A stretch of 33,021 bases of DNA from JAAFIP01 sp031428975 (GTDB taxonomy: Bacteria > Pseudomonadota > Gammaproteobacteria > Burkholderiales > Burkholderiaceae_C): positions 1-33,021 of the forward strand of contig JANOYR010000061.1 of NCBI GenBank assembly GCA_031428975.1. Reading direction: 5' to 3'. A program made the position numbers and the translations under genes. The notes beneath the pieces are model-generated. The model saw only the letters and a list, made by a program, of their open reading frames with translations. It was not told the origin of the DNA and ran no database searches. Shown here piece after piece: positions 15,680-23,080 of the stretch. The stretch's first letter is position 1. Every line of letters starts with the position of its first letter.

Positions 15680-16555
15680 CTAGCTCGCCATACGCCTGCG
15701 CGACGCAAAACTCACGCCATCGACTATCGCCACAAGCAGCAGCATGGCGATCAATATGGAACTGGTTTCCTCCATTTGGAAAAGCCCCATGTGAAAAGCC
15801 AGCATTTGGCCAAGGCCGCCTGCGCCCACCACACCCAGCACGGCTGCAGAGCGGATGTTATTTTCCCAGCGGTACAGCGTGTAGCTAATCAACTGCGGCA
15901 ACACTTGGGGCAGCGTGGCATAGCAAAACACCTGTACTGCACCGATACCACGGGTGCGCAGCGCGGTAGCCGAGTCTTGCGGCGCATTTTCTATTGCCTC
16001 GGCAAACAAACGCCCCAGCACCCCCGCAGTGTGCAAACCCAGTGCCAAAGTGCCTGCAAAAGGCCCCAGTCCCGCTGATATAAGCAGCAATGCTGCCCAC
16101 ACCAGCTCTGGAATACTGCGCAGCGCGTTTAGCACCAGACGGGTCGGTGTGCGCCATCTGGCGGGGTCATCCGCATGGGTTTTACTCGCAGGCAGCGCCA
16201 GTGCCAAGCCCAGCAACACAGCCAACAAGGTGCCCAAAGCCGACATGGCCAAGGTTTCCAGCGCGGCAAACCACAGCTTGCTTAAAAACTTCCACTCCAA
16301 ATTGGGCGACAAAAGCTCGGCCACAAACTTAGCCATACGCCCCATGGCCTCTTGGGACAAAAACTTAGCCCATTGCAAATCCAGCGACCAAAAACTTGCC
16401 GCCGTCAGGCATAGAAGGCCAAAAACAAACCAGCAAGACTTGCAACGAATATCAAAAACTGGGGGAATCGACAATTGGGAAAACGCCGCCGGAGCAGGCA
16501 ACCGCAGGCTAGGCCCACTGGGCTGACTAGGCAACTTGGAATGCTGGGGTGTCAT
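15680..16555 (-). CDS. phnE: Phosphonate/phosphite-type ABC transporter permease (second PhnE)
   Basis: This inner-membrane subunit of the transporter has 291 residues from the ATG at 16555, which overlaps the stop of the upstream permease gene (ATGA). Membrane segments are visible around SCWFVFGLLCLTAASFW, ALGTLLAVLLGLALALP and VLGVVGAGGLGQMLAF. The coupling loop region RSIPELVWAALLLIS and the GVVGAGGLGQ stretch are hallmarks of PhnE-type permeases. It is homologous to the neighbouring permease, so the two probably form a heterodimeric channel. It ends 39 bases from the convergent hldD stop, with no terminator hairpin that I can see between them. The substrate is not determined by sequence. 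Confidence 0.9.
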   Translation of the reverse strand: MTPQHSKLPSQPSGPSLRLPAPAAFSQLSIPPVFDIRCKSCWFVFGLLCLTAASFWSLDLQWAKFLSQEAMGRMAKFVAELLSPNLEWKFLSKLWFAALETLAMSALGTLLAVLLGLALALPASKTHADDPARWRTPTRLVLNALRSIPELVWAALLLISAGLGPFAGTLALGLHTAGVLGRLFAEAIENAPQDSATALRTRGIGAVQVFCYATLPQVLPQLISYTLYRWENNIRSAAVLGVVGAGGLGQMLAFHMGLFQMEETSSILIAMLLLVAIVDGVSFASRRRMAS

Positions 16556-17394
16556 CCAAGCTCCTTGCGCAGGTAGGCACTGGCTTTGTCCGCAACAGCC
16601 ACCAGCAGCACAAACACGATCAACATGGTGCACACCTCAGAGCCATTGAACATCTTCATCGAGGTGTCCATTTGTTGGCCCAAACCGCCAGCCCCCACAA
16701 AACCCAACACCGCTGAACTGCGAATCGCGCACTCCCAGCGGTATACGGTGTAGCTGGTAAGCTCGGCCGCGTTTTGCGGCAAAAGCCCGTACAAAAAGGC
16801 CTGCATGCGGCCGCTGCCGTTGCGCAGCAGGCTTTGTGTGGCATGCGCCTCGCCGCTCTCCAAAATCTCGGCATAGACCTTACCCAACATGCCGCCATAA
16901 GTCAGCGCAATGGCAATCACGCCCGCCGTGGGTCCCAAGCCCACCACCCGAACAAACACCAGCGCCCAGATGAGCTCAGGCACGCTGCGCAGCACAATCA
17001 TGACCCAGCGCAGCACTTGGCGCAGCGCTGCAGGCAACGCATCCATGCGCCCCGACAAGGCTGACACCGACAAACTGCGCACAGACAAAAGTGCCAATGG
17101 GACTGCCAGTACAAGCGCTAATGCTATGCCTGCGGTAGCAATAGCAACGGTGCGCCAGGTTTCCTTGGCCACCAGCAGTAAAAATTCTGGGTTCACTTTA
17201 GGCGGAAAAAAGTCACCTACAAACTTGAGCGTGGGCTTCAGATTACTGGCCTCAAACAAAGTCCATACCTTAAACTCGGTCAGCACCAACAGTGGCCACA
17301 GCAGCACCAAGCCCAATACCGCCCACGAGACCCGGCCAAGCCATGCCGGGTCACGCATGGGCGCAGTAGGCAAACGAGAGACCGAGGGCTGCAT
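16552..17394 (-). CDS. phnE: Phosphonate/phosphite-type ABC transporter permease (first PhnE)
   Basis: This 280-residue inner-membrane permease has hydrophobic spans at VSWAVLGLVLLWPLLVL, AIATAGIALALVLAVPLALL and VIAIALTYGGMLGKVY. VLRSVPELIWALVFVRVVG and AVLGFVGAGGLGQQM are the PhnE family signatures, shared with the following permease. I use the ATG at 17394; a TTG at 17406 would add four residues and lie 13 bases from phnC, and neither has a clear ribosome site. The gene sits between phnC and the second permease in a tight four-gene leftward operon. Confidence 0.88.
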   Translation of the reverse strand: MQPSVSRLPTAPMRDPAWLGRVSWAVLGLVLLWPLLVLTEFKVWTLFEASNLKPTLKFVGDFFPPKVNPEFLLLVAKETWRTVAIATAGIALALVLAVPLALLSVRSLSVSALSGRMDALPAALRQVLRWVMIVLRSVPELIWALVFVRVVGLGPTAGVIAIALTYGGMLGKVYAEILESGEAHATQSLLRNGSGRMQAFLYGLLPQNAAELTSYTVYRWECAIRSSAVLGFVGAGGLGQQMDTSMKMFNGSEVCTMLIVFVLLVAVADKASAYLRKELG

Positions 17395-17419
17395 GCGACG
17401 TGGCAAAGTACGGGCTGGC

Positions 17420-18277
17420 TCAGCGGCAGTGCATGACCGCAGCCGCCGCGCCAGCGGGAAGCGGCAAATCGTCTACAGGCGCTGGCCCAGTGAGCTCGTC
17501 GAGCTTGCTGGCATACAGCTGTTGCAGGCGCTCAGGGCTTACTTGGCTTGCTGGCAAATCAAACACCAACACTCCGCCTTGCAAACCAATAATGCGCGGA
17601 AAGTTTTCTAGTGCAATTTGCACATGGTGCAGGCTAGCCACCAAGGTAGCATTGCGTTCGCTCGCCGCTAAAGTCAGCGCTTGTATGGCTTGCTTGGCCC
17701 GCGATGGGTCGAGCGCAGACAATGGTTCGTCCACCAAATACAAAGCCGCTTGCGCCACAAGGCCGCGTGCAAGCCCTACCCGCTGGCGCTCCCCTCCGCT
17801 TAAGCGGTCGACCCGTTCAAATATTTTCTCGGCCACGTCAAACCTCGCCAATGCGGCATAAGCACTCTCTATGTCCGTGGGGTAAAACAGGCTGCGCACG
17901 CTTTGCATGAGGCTTTGTTGGGGCAATCGCCCGGCCAACACGGTGGTTACCACCCGCTGGCGCGGCGGCAGTGGCGGCACTTGTGGGGCTAAAAACAATT
18001 GTCCGCGCAAGGCTTGCAGCGCACCCACGCTCAAAGCCCACGGGTCTTGCAAATTTGCAAGTTCGCCAGTGCCCACACCCAAGCGCAGCACCCCTACGTT
18101 AGGTCGCAAGGCACATGCCAAGATTTGCAAAAAAGTGGTTTTGCCGGCGCCCGAAGGGCCAATGACCGCTACTTGTTCGCCCGAGGCAATCGACAAGCTG
18201 AGGTTGCGCAGGGCATTGGCCGCATCGGCTTTGGCGGCTGGGTGGCGGGCGGAAATGCCCGCCAAATCAATCTGCAC
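17420..18277 (-). CDS. phnC: Phosphonate/phosphite-type ABC transporter ATPase
   Basis: This 285-residue ATP-binding subunit powers the two permeases. The Walker A motif is GPSGAGKTT, the ABC signature is LSGGERQRVGLARGL, Walker B is LYLVDEPLSALD, and the switch histidine follows in VASLHHVQIAL. PTDIESAYAALARFDVAEK and the overall pattern fit PhnC. It begins at a GTG five bases after phnD stops, so the operon order is phnD-phnC-phnE-phnE. No C-P lyase (phnG-M), phosphite dehydrogenase or phosphonatase gene is in the window, so whether phosphonate, phosphite or something else is imported remains open. Confidence 0.92.
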   Translation of the reverse strand: MQIDLAGISARHPAAKADAANALRNLSLSIASGEQVAVIGPSGAGKTTFLQILACALRPNVGVLRLGVGTGELANLQDPWALSVGALQALRGQLFLAPQVPPLPPRQRVVTTVLAGRLPQQSLMQSVRSLFYPTDIESAYAALARFDVAEKIFERVDRLSGGERQRVGLARGLVAQAALYLVDEPLSALDPSRAKQAIQALTLAASERNATLVASLHHVQIALENFPRIIGLQGGVLVFDLPASQVSPERLQQLYASKLDELTGPAPVDDLPLPAGAAAAVMHCR

Positions 18278-18282
18278 GCCGC

Positions 18283-19158
18283 TTATTTCAGCAAACCAGC
18301 ACTGCGGGCTGCCGCCTCAATGCCTTTGTAATTGTCAGCCTTGGTGGCAATGTAGCGGCTGGCACGGTTGATCTCTAAAATTTCTTTGCCCGGCTGGCTG
18401 GCGGGGTCTAAGTCGAGCAGCGCTTTGGCCACGCGCTCACGTGTAGCGGCTGGCATGTCGGCATGCACCGACCAGTTGTAGTTAAAGTAACCCGGCGTGG
18501 TGTAGAACACCACTGCGTCTTTAGGGGTCACTTTGCCTTCTTTGACAAACTTGTTCCACACCGTGATGTCCAGCGCCGCTGCGTCTACCTTGCCGCTGAC
18601 CACCGATGCAATGGTTGCATCGTGCGCACCCGAGTAAGCCACGCGTTTAAAGTCAGTATCAGGATTAATCTTGGCATCGAGCAAAAAGCTGCGCGGCATC
18701 AAGTGGCCAGAGGTGGACGATTGCGAGCCAAAGCTCACTTGCTTGCCTTTGAGGTCGGCCAAGGCTTTAATGCCTGAGTCGGGTTTGGTGATGAACACCG
18801 ATTGAAACTTGGTGTCTTCCTCGCGCTGGGCAATTGGCACAATTTTGCCGCCAGAGCGCACATTGGCCTGCACATAAGTAAATCCGCCAAACCACACCAT
18901 GTCGACCTGCTTGTTCACCAGCGCCTCTACAGCAGCGGGGTAGTCGTTGACAGGGATAAATTCTACTTTTTGGCCCAATTTGGCTTCTAAATACTTGGTA
19001 ATGGGGCCGAGTTTGCGCACTTGCTCGGTGGCCGCTTCTTCTGGGATGGTGGTGATTTTAAATACTGCCCCAGTTTGGGCAAAGGCCCCGCCCATGCCAG
19101 CTACTGCGGTTGCAGCCACTGCTGCGGCTACCAAAGACTTCAATGCTAAACGACGCAT
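18283..19158 (-). CDS. phnD: Phosphate/phosphite/phosphonate-type ABC transporter binding protein
   Basis: This is the periplasmic solute-binding subunit that gives the transporter its specificity. The 291-residue protein starts with a Sec signal peptide (RRLALKSLVAAAVAATAVAG, cleavage at AFA near residue 28). The mature domain shows PEEAATEQVRKLGPITKYLE, VNDYPAAVEALVNKQVDMVW, LKGKQVSFGSQSSTSGHL and VVSGKVDAAALD, the PhnD family pattern. The ATG at 19158 has GGAG five bases upstream and is preferred to a GTG at 19164. It is the first gene of the leftward operon. The leader is shared with divergent egtD. Confidence 0.93.
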   Translation of the reverse strand: MRRLALKSLVAAAVAATAVAGMGGAFAQTGAVFKITTIPEEAATEQVRKLGPITKYLEAKLGQKVEFIPVNDYPAAVEALVNKQVDMVWFGGFTYVQANVRSGGKIVPIAQREEDTKFQSVFITKPDSGIKALADLKGKQVSFGSQSSTSGHLMPRSFLLDAKINPDTDFKRVAYSGAHDATIASVVSGKVDAAALDITVWNKFVKEGKVTPKDAVVFYTTPGYFNYNWSVHADMPAATRERVAKALLDLDPASQPGKEILEINRASRYIATKADNYKGIEAAARSAGLLK

Positions 19159-19396
19159 ACACACTCCATAAAATATTAATAAGCTTGATTTTCGCAGAAC
19201 TGGCGGTTTTTCGCTGGCGGCGGGTTACCAACACAGCATTTAAGCCGCCGCCCCAGGCGCTGTGCACCAATACAGGTAAGATAAAGCTACGCACCGCGAC
19301 ACAACATCCATGGGCTGTAAAGCTGTATGTCTTGCCCGTGCCCAGATCCTTACAGCCTCTATTTCTGCAACCTCTATTTTTTACAAACCGCCCTTC
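19159..19396. promoter_or_regulatory. Divergent phnD/egtD control region with hairpin
   Basis: The 238 bases between the phnD and egtD starts hold both promoters. GGCGGCGGGTT (19216-19226) and AAGCCGCCGCC (19242-19252) can pair over 11 bases with one mismatch and a 15-base loop. No T-run follows on either strand, so this is not a simple intrinsic terminator. It could be an operator or leader structure for either gene. I cannot place promoter boxes with confidence. Confidence 0.4.
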
Positions 19397-20446
19397 ATGT
19401 CCGCACTCGCTTTTTATGAACTGCACCGCCACAACCCCGAAGCGGTAGCCGCCGAGCTAAGCGCTGGCCTGCTCGCCCCCCAAGCCCACACCTCCCCCAA
19501 ATACCTCTACGACAAGCTAGGCTCGTGCCTGTTTGATGCCATCACCGAGCTGCCCGAGTATTACCCCACCCGCACCGAGGCCGCCATCTTGGCCCAACAC
19601 CAGCACGACATAGCAGCCGCCTTGCCCGCTGGCGCGGCGCTGGTGGATTTGGGCGCTGCCAGTTGCGCCAAAGCCGCGCGATTGTTTGGCGCATTAAAGC
19701 CCAGCCGCTACGTGGCGGTGGACATATCGGCCGAGTATTTGCGCGGCGTGCTCACGGCACTGGCACAGCAGCACCCCGCCCTGCCCATGGCCGGTGTGGG
19801 CATGGATTTTTCAGCCTCGCTGGACTTACCAGCCGACTTAATGGCCAGCCTGCAAGGCAAGCCAGTTGTGGGCTTTTATCCAGGATCAAGCATTGGCAAC
19901 TACACGCCGCCAGAGGCACTGGCGTTTTTGCAGCGTATTCGCGCGCTGTGCGAGGCAACACAGTCTGGGGCTGCAGGCGGCACACCCAGTGCAGCCGCGC
20001 AAAACCCTGCGGGCGGCGTGCTCATTGGCGTAGATTTGGTCAAACCCAGCGCCATACTAGAGCCCGCCTACGACGACGCACTGGGCGTGACCGCTGCTTT
20101 TAACCTCAACATGCTGCGCCATATCAACCAACTGATAGGCGCTGATTTTGACGTGCACGACTGGCAACATGTGGCGTTTTTTAACACCACGCTGTCGCGC
20201 ATAGAAATGCACCTAGAGGCCAAACGCAGCCTTACCGTGCGCTGGCCTGGGGCCACACAAAGCGCAACAGGCAGCACAGCCTCGCAATCCCGCAGCTTCC
20301 AAGCAGGCGAGCGCATTCACACCGAAAACTCTTACAAATGGACTCCTGAAGGCTTTAAAAACCTGCTTTTAGAAGCAGGCTTTGCCCAAACCCAGATGTG
20401 GACGGATGCGGACGAGTATTTTGCAGTATTTGCAGCCAATTTATAA
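19397..20446 (+). CDS. egtD: L-histidine N-alpha-methyltransferase (hercynine-forming)
   Basis: EgtD trimethylates histidine with S-adenosylmethionine to hercynine, the shared precursor of ergothioneine and selenoneine. The 349-residue protein carries family hallmarks in order: SPKYLYDKLGSCLFDAIT with LPEYYPTRTE, a SAM loop VDLGAASCAKAARLF, GFYPGSSIGNYTP, then IGVDLVKP and RIHTENSYKWTPEGFKNLL. The sequence QSGAAGGTPSAAAQNPAGG between the helix after the SAM fold and IGVDLVK looks like a low-complexity insert. I start at ATG 19397 (MSALAFYELHRH); longer in-frame starts add unconserved residues. No thiol-histidine partner lies beside it, but the senA/senB pair 11 kb downstream can use its product. 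Confidence 0.93.
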   Translation: MSALAFYELHRHNPEAVAAELSAGLLAPQAHTSPKYLYDKLGSCLFDAITELPEYYPTRTEAAILAQHQHDIAAALPAGAALVDLGAASCAKAARLFGALKPSRYVAVDISAEYLRGVLTALAQQHPALPMAGVGMDFSASLDLPADLMASLQGKPVVGFYPGSSIGNYTPPEALAFLQRIRALCEATQSGAAGGTPSAAAQNPAGGVLIGVDLVKPSAILEPAYDDALGVTAAFNLNMLRHINQLIGADFDVHDWQHVAFFNTTLSRIEMHLEAKRSLTVRWPGATQSATGSTASQSRSFQAGERIHTENSYKWTPEGFKNLLLEAGFAQTQMWTDADEYFAVFAANL

Positions 20447-20453
20447 AAAATAG

Positions 20454-20489
20454 TGGCAATGTCATTGTCATATGGTCATAGTATGCTAT
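20454..20489 (-). repeat. Dispersed 36-base element after egtD
   Basis: Read on the minus strand the copy is ATAGCATAC, TATGACCATATGAC, AATGACATTGCCA, an almost exact match to the family core. It begins eight bases after the egtD stop and marks the left boundary of the accessory region. Confidence 0.85.
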
Positions 20490-20542
20490 GAATTTTATAA
20501 TAATGAACAATACTTTAGCCAACTACCAGCGGTTCATCGGTA

Positions 20543-20941
20543 TCAAATTTTCACATAGGGCGTGGCGCAATCGGACGCGCTCAGCATGGGGAAGTGCTTG
20601 GTATTGAGGGTTAGCAAAAAGCGCTGGCTGTGCAGTGAGGTGGCGGCTATTAGCGCATCATTCAAGCCCAACCCGTGGCTTCTGCCCCAATCACGGCGCA
20701 GCAGTCCACCACTGCTGGCAATCGCGCCGCCTAAATCGATCACCTCCATGCTTGCCAATAATGCTTTGAGCGCCATAAGCTCAGGCCCATCGCGCACGCC
20801 CACATGCAACTCGGCCACTGTGACGGCGCTCACAGCACAGTCATGGGGCAGCTGCATAAACAAGGCCTTGGCCTGCGGCTGGCCGCGCAGATAGTCAATC
20901 AAAACATCCGTGTCTAGCAAGCACGGCCGCGCTGTGATCAC
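20543..20941 (-). CDS. PIN-domain toxin (VapC-like ribonuclease)
   Basis: PIN-domain toxins cleave RNA with metal ions held by acidic residues and are blocked by a partner antitoxin. The 132-residue protein shows the usual sites: CLLDTDVLIDYLRG near the start, VTVAELHVGV, GLNDALIAATSL and LLTLNTKHF. It begins with a GTG that overlaps the stop of the upstream ribbon-helix-helix gene (GTGA), typical of an antitoxin-toxin operon. The specific target RNA is unknown. VapC is a reasonable family name, but I leave the symbol blank because the partner is of RHH rather than AbrB type. Confidence 0.88.
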   Translation of the reverse strand: MITARPCLLDTDVLIDYLRGQPQAKALFMQLPHDCAVSAVTVAELHVGVRDGPELMALKALLASMEVIDLGGAIASSGGLLRRDWGRSHGLGLNDALIAATSLHSQRFLLTLNTKHFPMLSASDCATPYVKI

Positions 20942-21171
20942 GCCACACGCTCCTCGGCGCGAAGGCTGCGCAGGTCAGGCGCGCTGTTATTGGCCTGCCA
21001 CGCACCAAAAGCGGCGTCGCGCTGCGCCCGCACATCCAAGGGTTCTTGGCGGGCCAAATACTCGTCCAAAGCCTCCCGCACCAACGCACTCTGCGTGGTG
21101 CTGCGGGCCTGCGCGTAGTGATTCAGGTGCTGAATTTGGGCTGCTTGCAGGTAAATTTGGGTTCTGGTCAT
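20938..21171 (-). CDS. Ribbon-helix-helix antitoxin
   Basis: This 77-residue protein begins MTRTQIYLQAAQIQHLNHYA, the beta strand and first helix of a CopG/RHH DNA-binding fold. STTQSALVREALDEYL follows, and then a charged C-terminal tail that would wrap the toxin. It would neutralise the overlapping PIN toxin and repress its own promoter. Its ATG lies at 21169-21171. Promoter and operator should be in the bases just to the right, but I see no clear palindrome there. Confidence 0.85.
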   Translation of the reverse strand: MTRTQIYLQAAQIQHLNHYAQARSTTQSALVREALDEYLARQEPLDVRAQRDAAFGAWQANNSAPDLRSLRAEERVA

Positions 21172-21297
21172 ATGATTTTAAACACAGCGTATATTGGCGA
21201 TGTATGCAATCATACCACTCCAGCATCCACTTGGGTTGCACCCTGACGCGCCAAAGGTGATGGCTAGCACTGCAGGTTTAATTTATTCAATATTTCA

Positions 21298-21333
21298 GGC
21301 CAATGTCAGCGTCATATGGTCATAGTTTGCTAT
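21298..21333 (-). repeat. Dispersed 36-base element between toxin-antitoxin modules
   Basis: The minus strand reads ATAGCAAAC, TATGACCATATGAC, GCTGACATTGGCC, matching the family core at nearly every fixed position. It lies in non-coding DNA 126 bases from the RHH antitoxin start. Confidence 0.85.
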
Positions 21334-21343
21334 GTATTTGATC

Positions 21344-21511
21344 ATGCAACATCTTTTCTGTAAATTGCCACAATTTACTGCGAGTGCCCTGGAAACCGCA
21401 AACCTCTTTACTCGGCGTGCTGCCGATACGTCTAAGGCGAAGGCGGACAACGCTTGGGCGAAGGTGAGCAAAAAGGATGCGGAGGGTGGTGACCGCCGGA
21501 CAGCTTCTTGA
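21344..21511 (+). CDS. Small ORF of unknown nature, possibly a remnant
   Basis: A 55-codon frame begins ATG at 21344, eleven bases after the dispersed element, and ends with TGA at 21511. Its product has an ordinary first third and a lysine- and aspartate-rich tail with A-D-T-S-K-A-K-A-D-N-A-W-A-K-V-S-K-K. No ribosome site is evident and I recognise no family. The wording of the tail is protein-like, so it could be the end of a gene destroyed by insertion; it could also be noise. Confidence 0.25.
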   Translation: MQHLFCKLPQFTASALETANLFTRRAADTSKAKADNAWAKVSKKDAEGGDRRTAS

Positions 21512-21569
21512 AATTGGAAAATTCAGTGAAACAAATTGACAAAAGTATCCGACGGGCTACAATTACACT

Positions 21570-21884
21570 ATGTACACGGTCAAACCATTGCCAGAATTCG
21601 ATGCTTGGCTGAATGGTCTCAAAGACAAAACCACTCGCACGCGCTTACTCAAACGGTTGGTGTGAGTCTGTGCTGGCAATCTAGGAGATGTCAAATCGGT
21701 AGGTGATAGGGTTTTTGAAATGCGCGAATTTTTTGGGCCAGGTTGGCGCATGTACTATGTTCAACGTGGCTCTGTACTCATCGTCATGCTCGGTGGTGGT
21801 GAAAAGAGCGCACAACAAGCGGATATTGAAGTGTCCAAACAACTTGCTGTTCAATTGTTTTCACCCGAAAAACCCCAGGAGTAA
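21570..21884 (+). pseudogene. RelE/ParE-family toxin interrupted by one stop codon
   Basis: The frame from ATG 21570 reads MYTVKPLPEFDAWLNGLKDK, then TTRTRLLKRLV, then TGA at 21663-21665. It continues without shift as GNLGDVKSVGDRVFEMREFF and GPGWRMYYVQRG, then VLIVMLGGGEKSAQQADI, to TAA at 21884. Together these 104 codons match a full-length toxin of the RelE/HigB-like addiction-module killer family. One C-to-T change (CGA to TGA) would explain the stop. All other conserved segments are intact, so the loss looks recent. The overlap-free antitoxin gene follows after three bases. Confidence 0.85.
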
Positions 21885-21887
21885 GCC

Positions 21888-22208
21888 ATGGCAAAAAGTC
21901 TAGAGAAAAAAATCAATATCGCCGAGCTTCCCACATTTGAAGTTTCCAATTATTTACGCGACGAAGAAGACATGGCGCTGTATTTGAACAGCATGCTGGA
22001 GGACGGCACGCCAGCCGAAATTGCAGGGGCTTTGGGTGACATAGCGCGGGCACGCGGCATGGCCAAACTGGCACAAGATACTGGTCTGTCACGCGAGAGC
22101 TTATACAAAGGGCTATCGGGCGAGCGCATACCCAGCGCAGACACTTTGCTGCGCGTTATCCGCGGACTTGGCTTAAAGCTCACGGTGCAAGCATCTGTCC
22201 ATGTCTAG
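21888..22208 (+). CDS. HigA-type addiction-module antidote (XRE helix-turn-helix)
   Basis: The 106-residue protein has a leader segment LPTFEVSNYLRDEEDMALYL that probably binds the toxin. It is followed by a helix-turn-helix: AKLAQDTGLSRESLYKGLSG, then ERIPSADTLLRVIRGLGLKL. This is the antidote family found directly after RelE-type killer genes. AGGAG at 21877-21881 sits six bases from the ATG, so it is well translated independently of the broken toxin gene. With the toxin gone it may persist as an orphan autoregulator or as an anti-addiction gene against related modules. Confidence 0.85.
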   Translation: MAKSLEKKINIAELPTFEVSNYLRDEEDMALYLNSMLEDGTPAEIAGALGDIARARGMAKLAQDTGLSRESLYKGLSGERIPSADTLLRVIRGLGLKLTVQASVHV

Positions 22209-22298
22209 TGGCACACAGCCGATGCCGGGCAGTATGTGAATATGACAAAAAATCCAAACTATCCACGCAATATCCGCTTAATTTTTGATAAATTTTTA

Positions 22299-22334
22299 TG
22301 CCAACGTCACTGTGATATGGTCATAGCTTGCTAT
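22299..22334 (-). repeat. Dispersed 36-base element before the PhoD-like fragment
   Basis: The minus strand reads ATAGCAAGC, TATGACCATATCAC, AGTGACGTTGGCA, with one change in the central block. AT-rich sequence (TAAAAATTTATC) follows on that strand, as after other copies. It lies 24 bases downstream of the truncated phosphatase gene. Confidence 0.8.
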
Positions 22335-22357
22335 GTATTTAATAACAAAGTGAGAGG

Positions 22358-22966
22358 CTACCCCAGCGCCCAGCTAGAGCGCACAATCCTACGCCGCAGC
22401 AGCGGCTCTAGCGTATTGTGCGCAAAAAGTTGGATGTTGACATGGCTAGCATCCAACTCCACCACGCCATAGTTTTGGCAATCATTGCCAAACACCACAA
22501 GCTCCTTCACGCCAGCCCCCGACGATGCAGCCTCATATAGCGGAAACTGAGTGCCTGCAAACTCATCCTGCGCGTTGCGGTGAATGTCGCCACTGAGCGC
22601 TAACGTGCGACGCACGCCCGTGGTGGCAAGCATCCAATCCCAGTCTGTGGGATACGACTTGCAGTATTCCCCCATCACAGAGCCTGAGGCAAAAAGGTGA
22701 ATGCTACTCGTAGGTGAATTTGCATAAACCTGCCCGATAGCCTGCCGCTGTGCTGCGCCAAGGATGGTTCTATCCGCATAGCTAACGCCCCATTTGCCAG
22801 TGCGGTGCGTTCGCCCATCGGTCAGATGCAGGAACACACCACTGCCAAGATCTACCGACGGGGTAGTCAGCGGAAAAGAAATATCCCCCACTTTTATGCG
22901 CATCCCCCATATTGATGATGAACTCTCACTTAACATCTTCAAAACCGCTTTTGGTGCATACGTCAC
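22358..22966 (-). pseudogene. C-terminal fragment of a PhoD-like alkaline phosphatase
   Basis: The 202-residue frame contains LALSGDIHRNAQDEFAG, the SGD-x-H metal-binding motif near the end of PhoD-like phosphodiesterases/phosphatases. Preceding it are DRTILGAAQRQAIGQ and a domain-like run ending in PLYEAASSGAG. Family members are roughly 400-550 residues and carry their first metal ligands in the missing N-terminal half, so this piece cannot form a complete active site. The only starts are a GTG at 22966 or a read-in from LWQQAF just upstream, where a TAA closes the frame at 22985-22987. The LuxR-type regulator begins about 95 bases further on in the opposite direction, replacing the rest of the gene. 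Confidence 0.65.
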
Positions 22967-23080
22967 AAAAGCTTGTTGCCATAGTTACCGCCTGAAACGT
23001 GCCGTCATTTTTATGCTTACCCCCATGCGCTGCCTCTGGCGTCTGCCATCCGCAGACAGGGCCCGCAGATGGAGAAAAGC

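Larger units (their letters stand above)
21172..21569. other. Gene-poor stretch between two toxin-antitoxin modules
   Basis: About 400 bases separate the RHH antitoxin start from the broken RelE-type toxin. It holds the control region of the leftward module, one good copy of the dispersed element (21298-21333) and a 55-codon open frame (21344-21511) without homologues that I recognise. The rest shows no RNA gene, terminator or clear promoter. Confidence 0.5.

Noticed and set aside
15954..16526. 190-codon plus-strand frame over the second phnE
   Set aside because: The opposite strand encodes a clear PhnE permease with membrane segments; the plus frame has no recognisable features.
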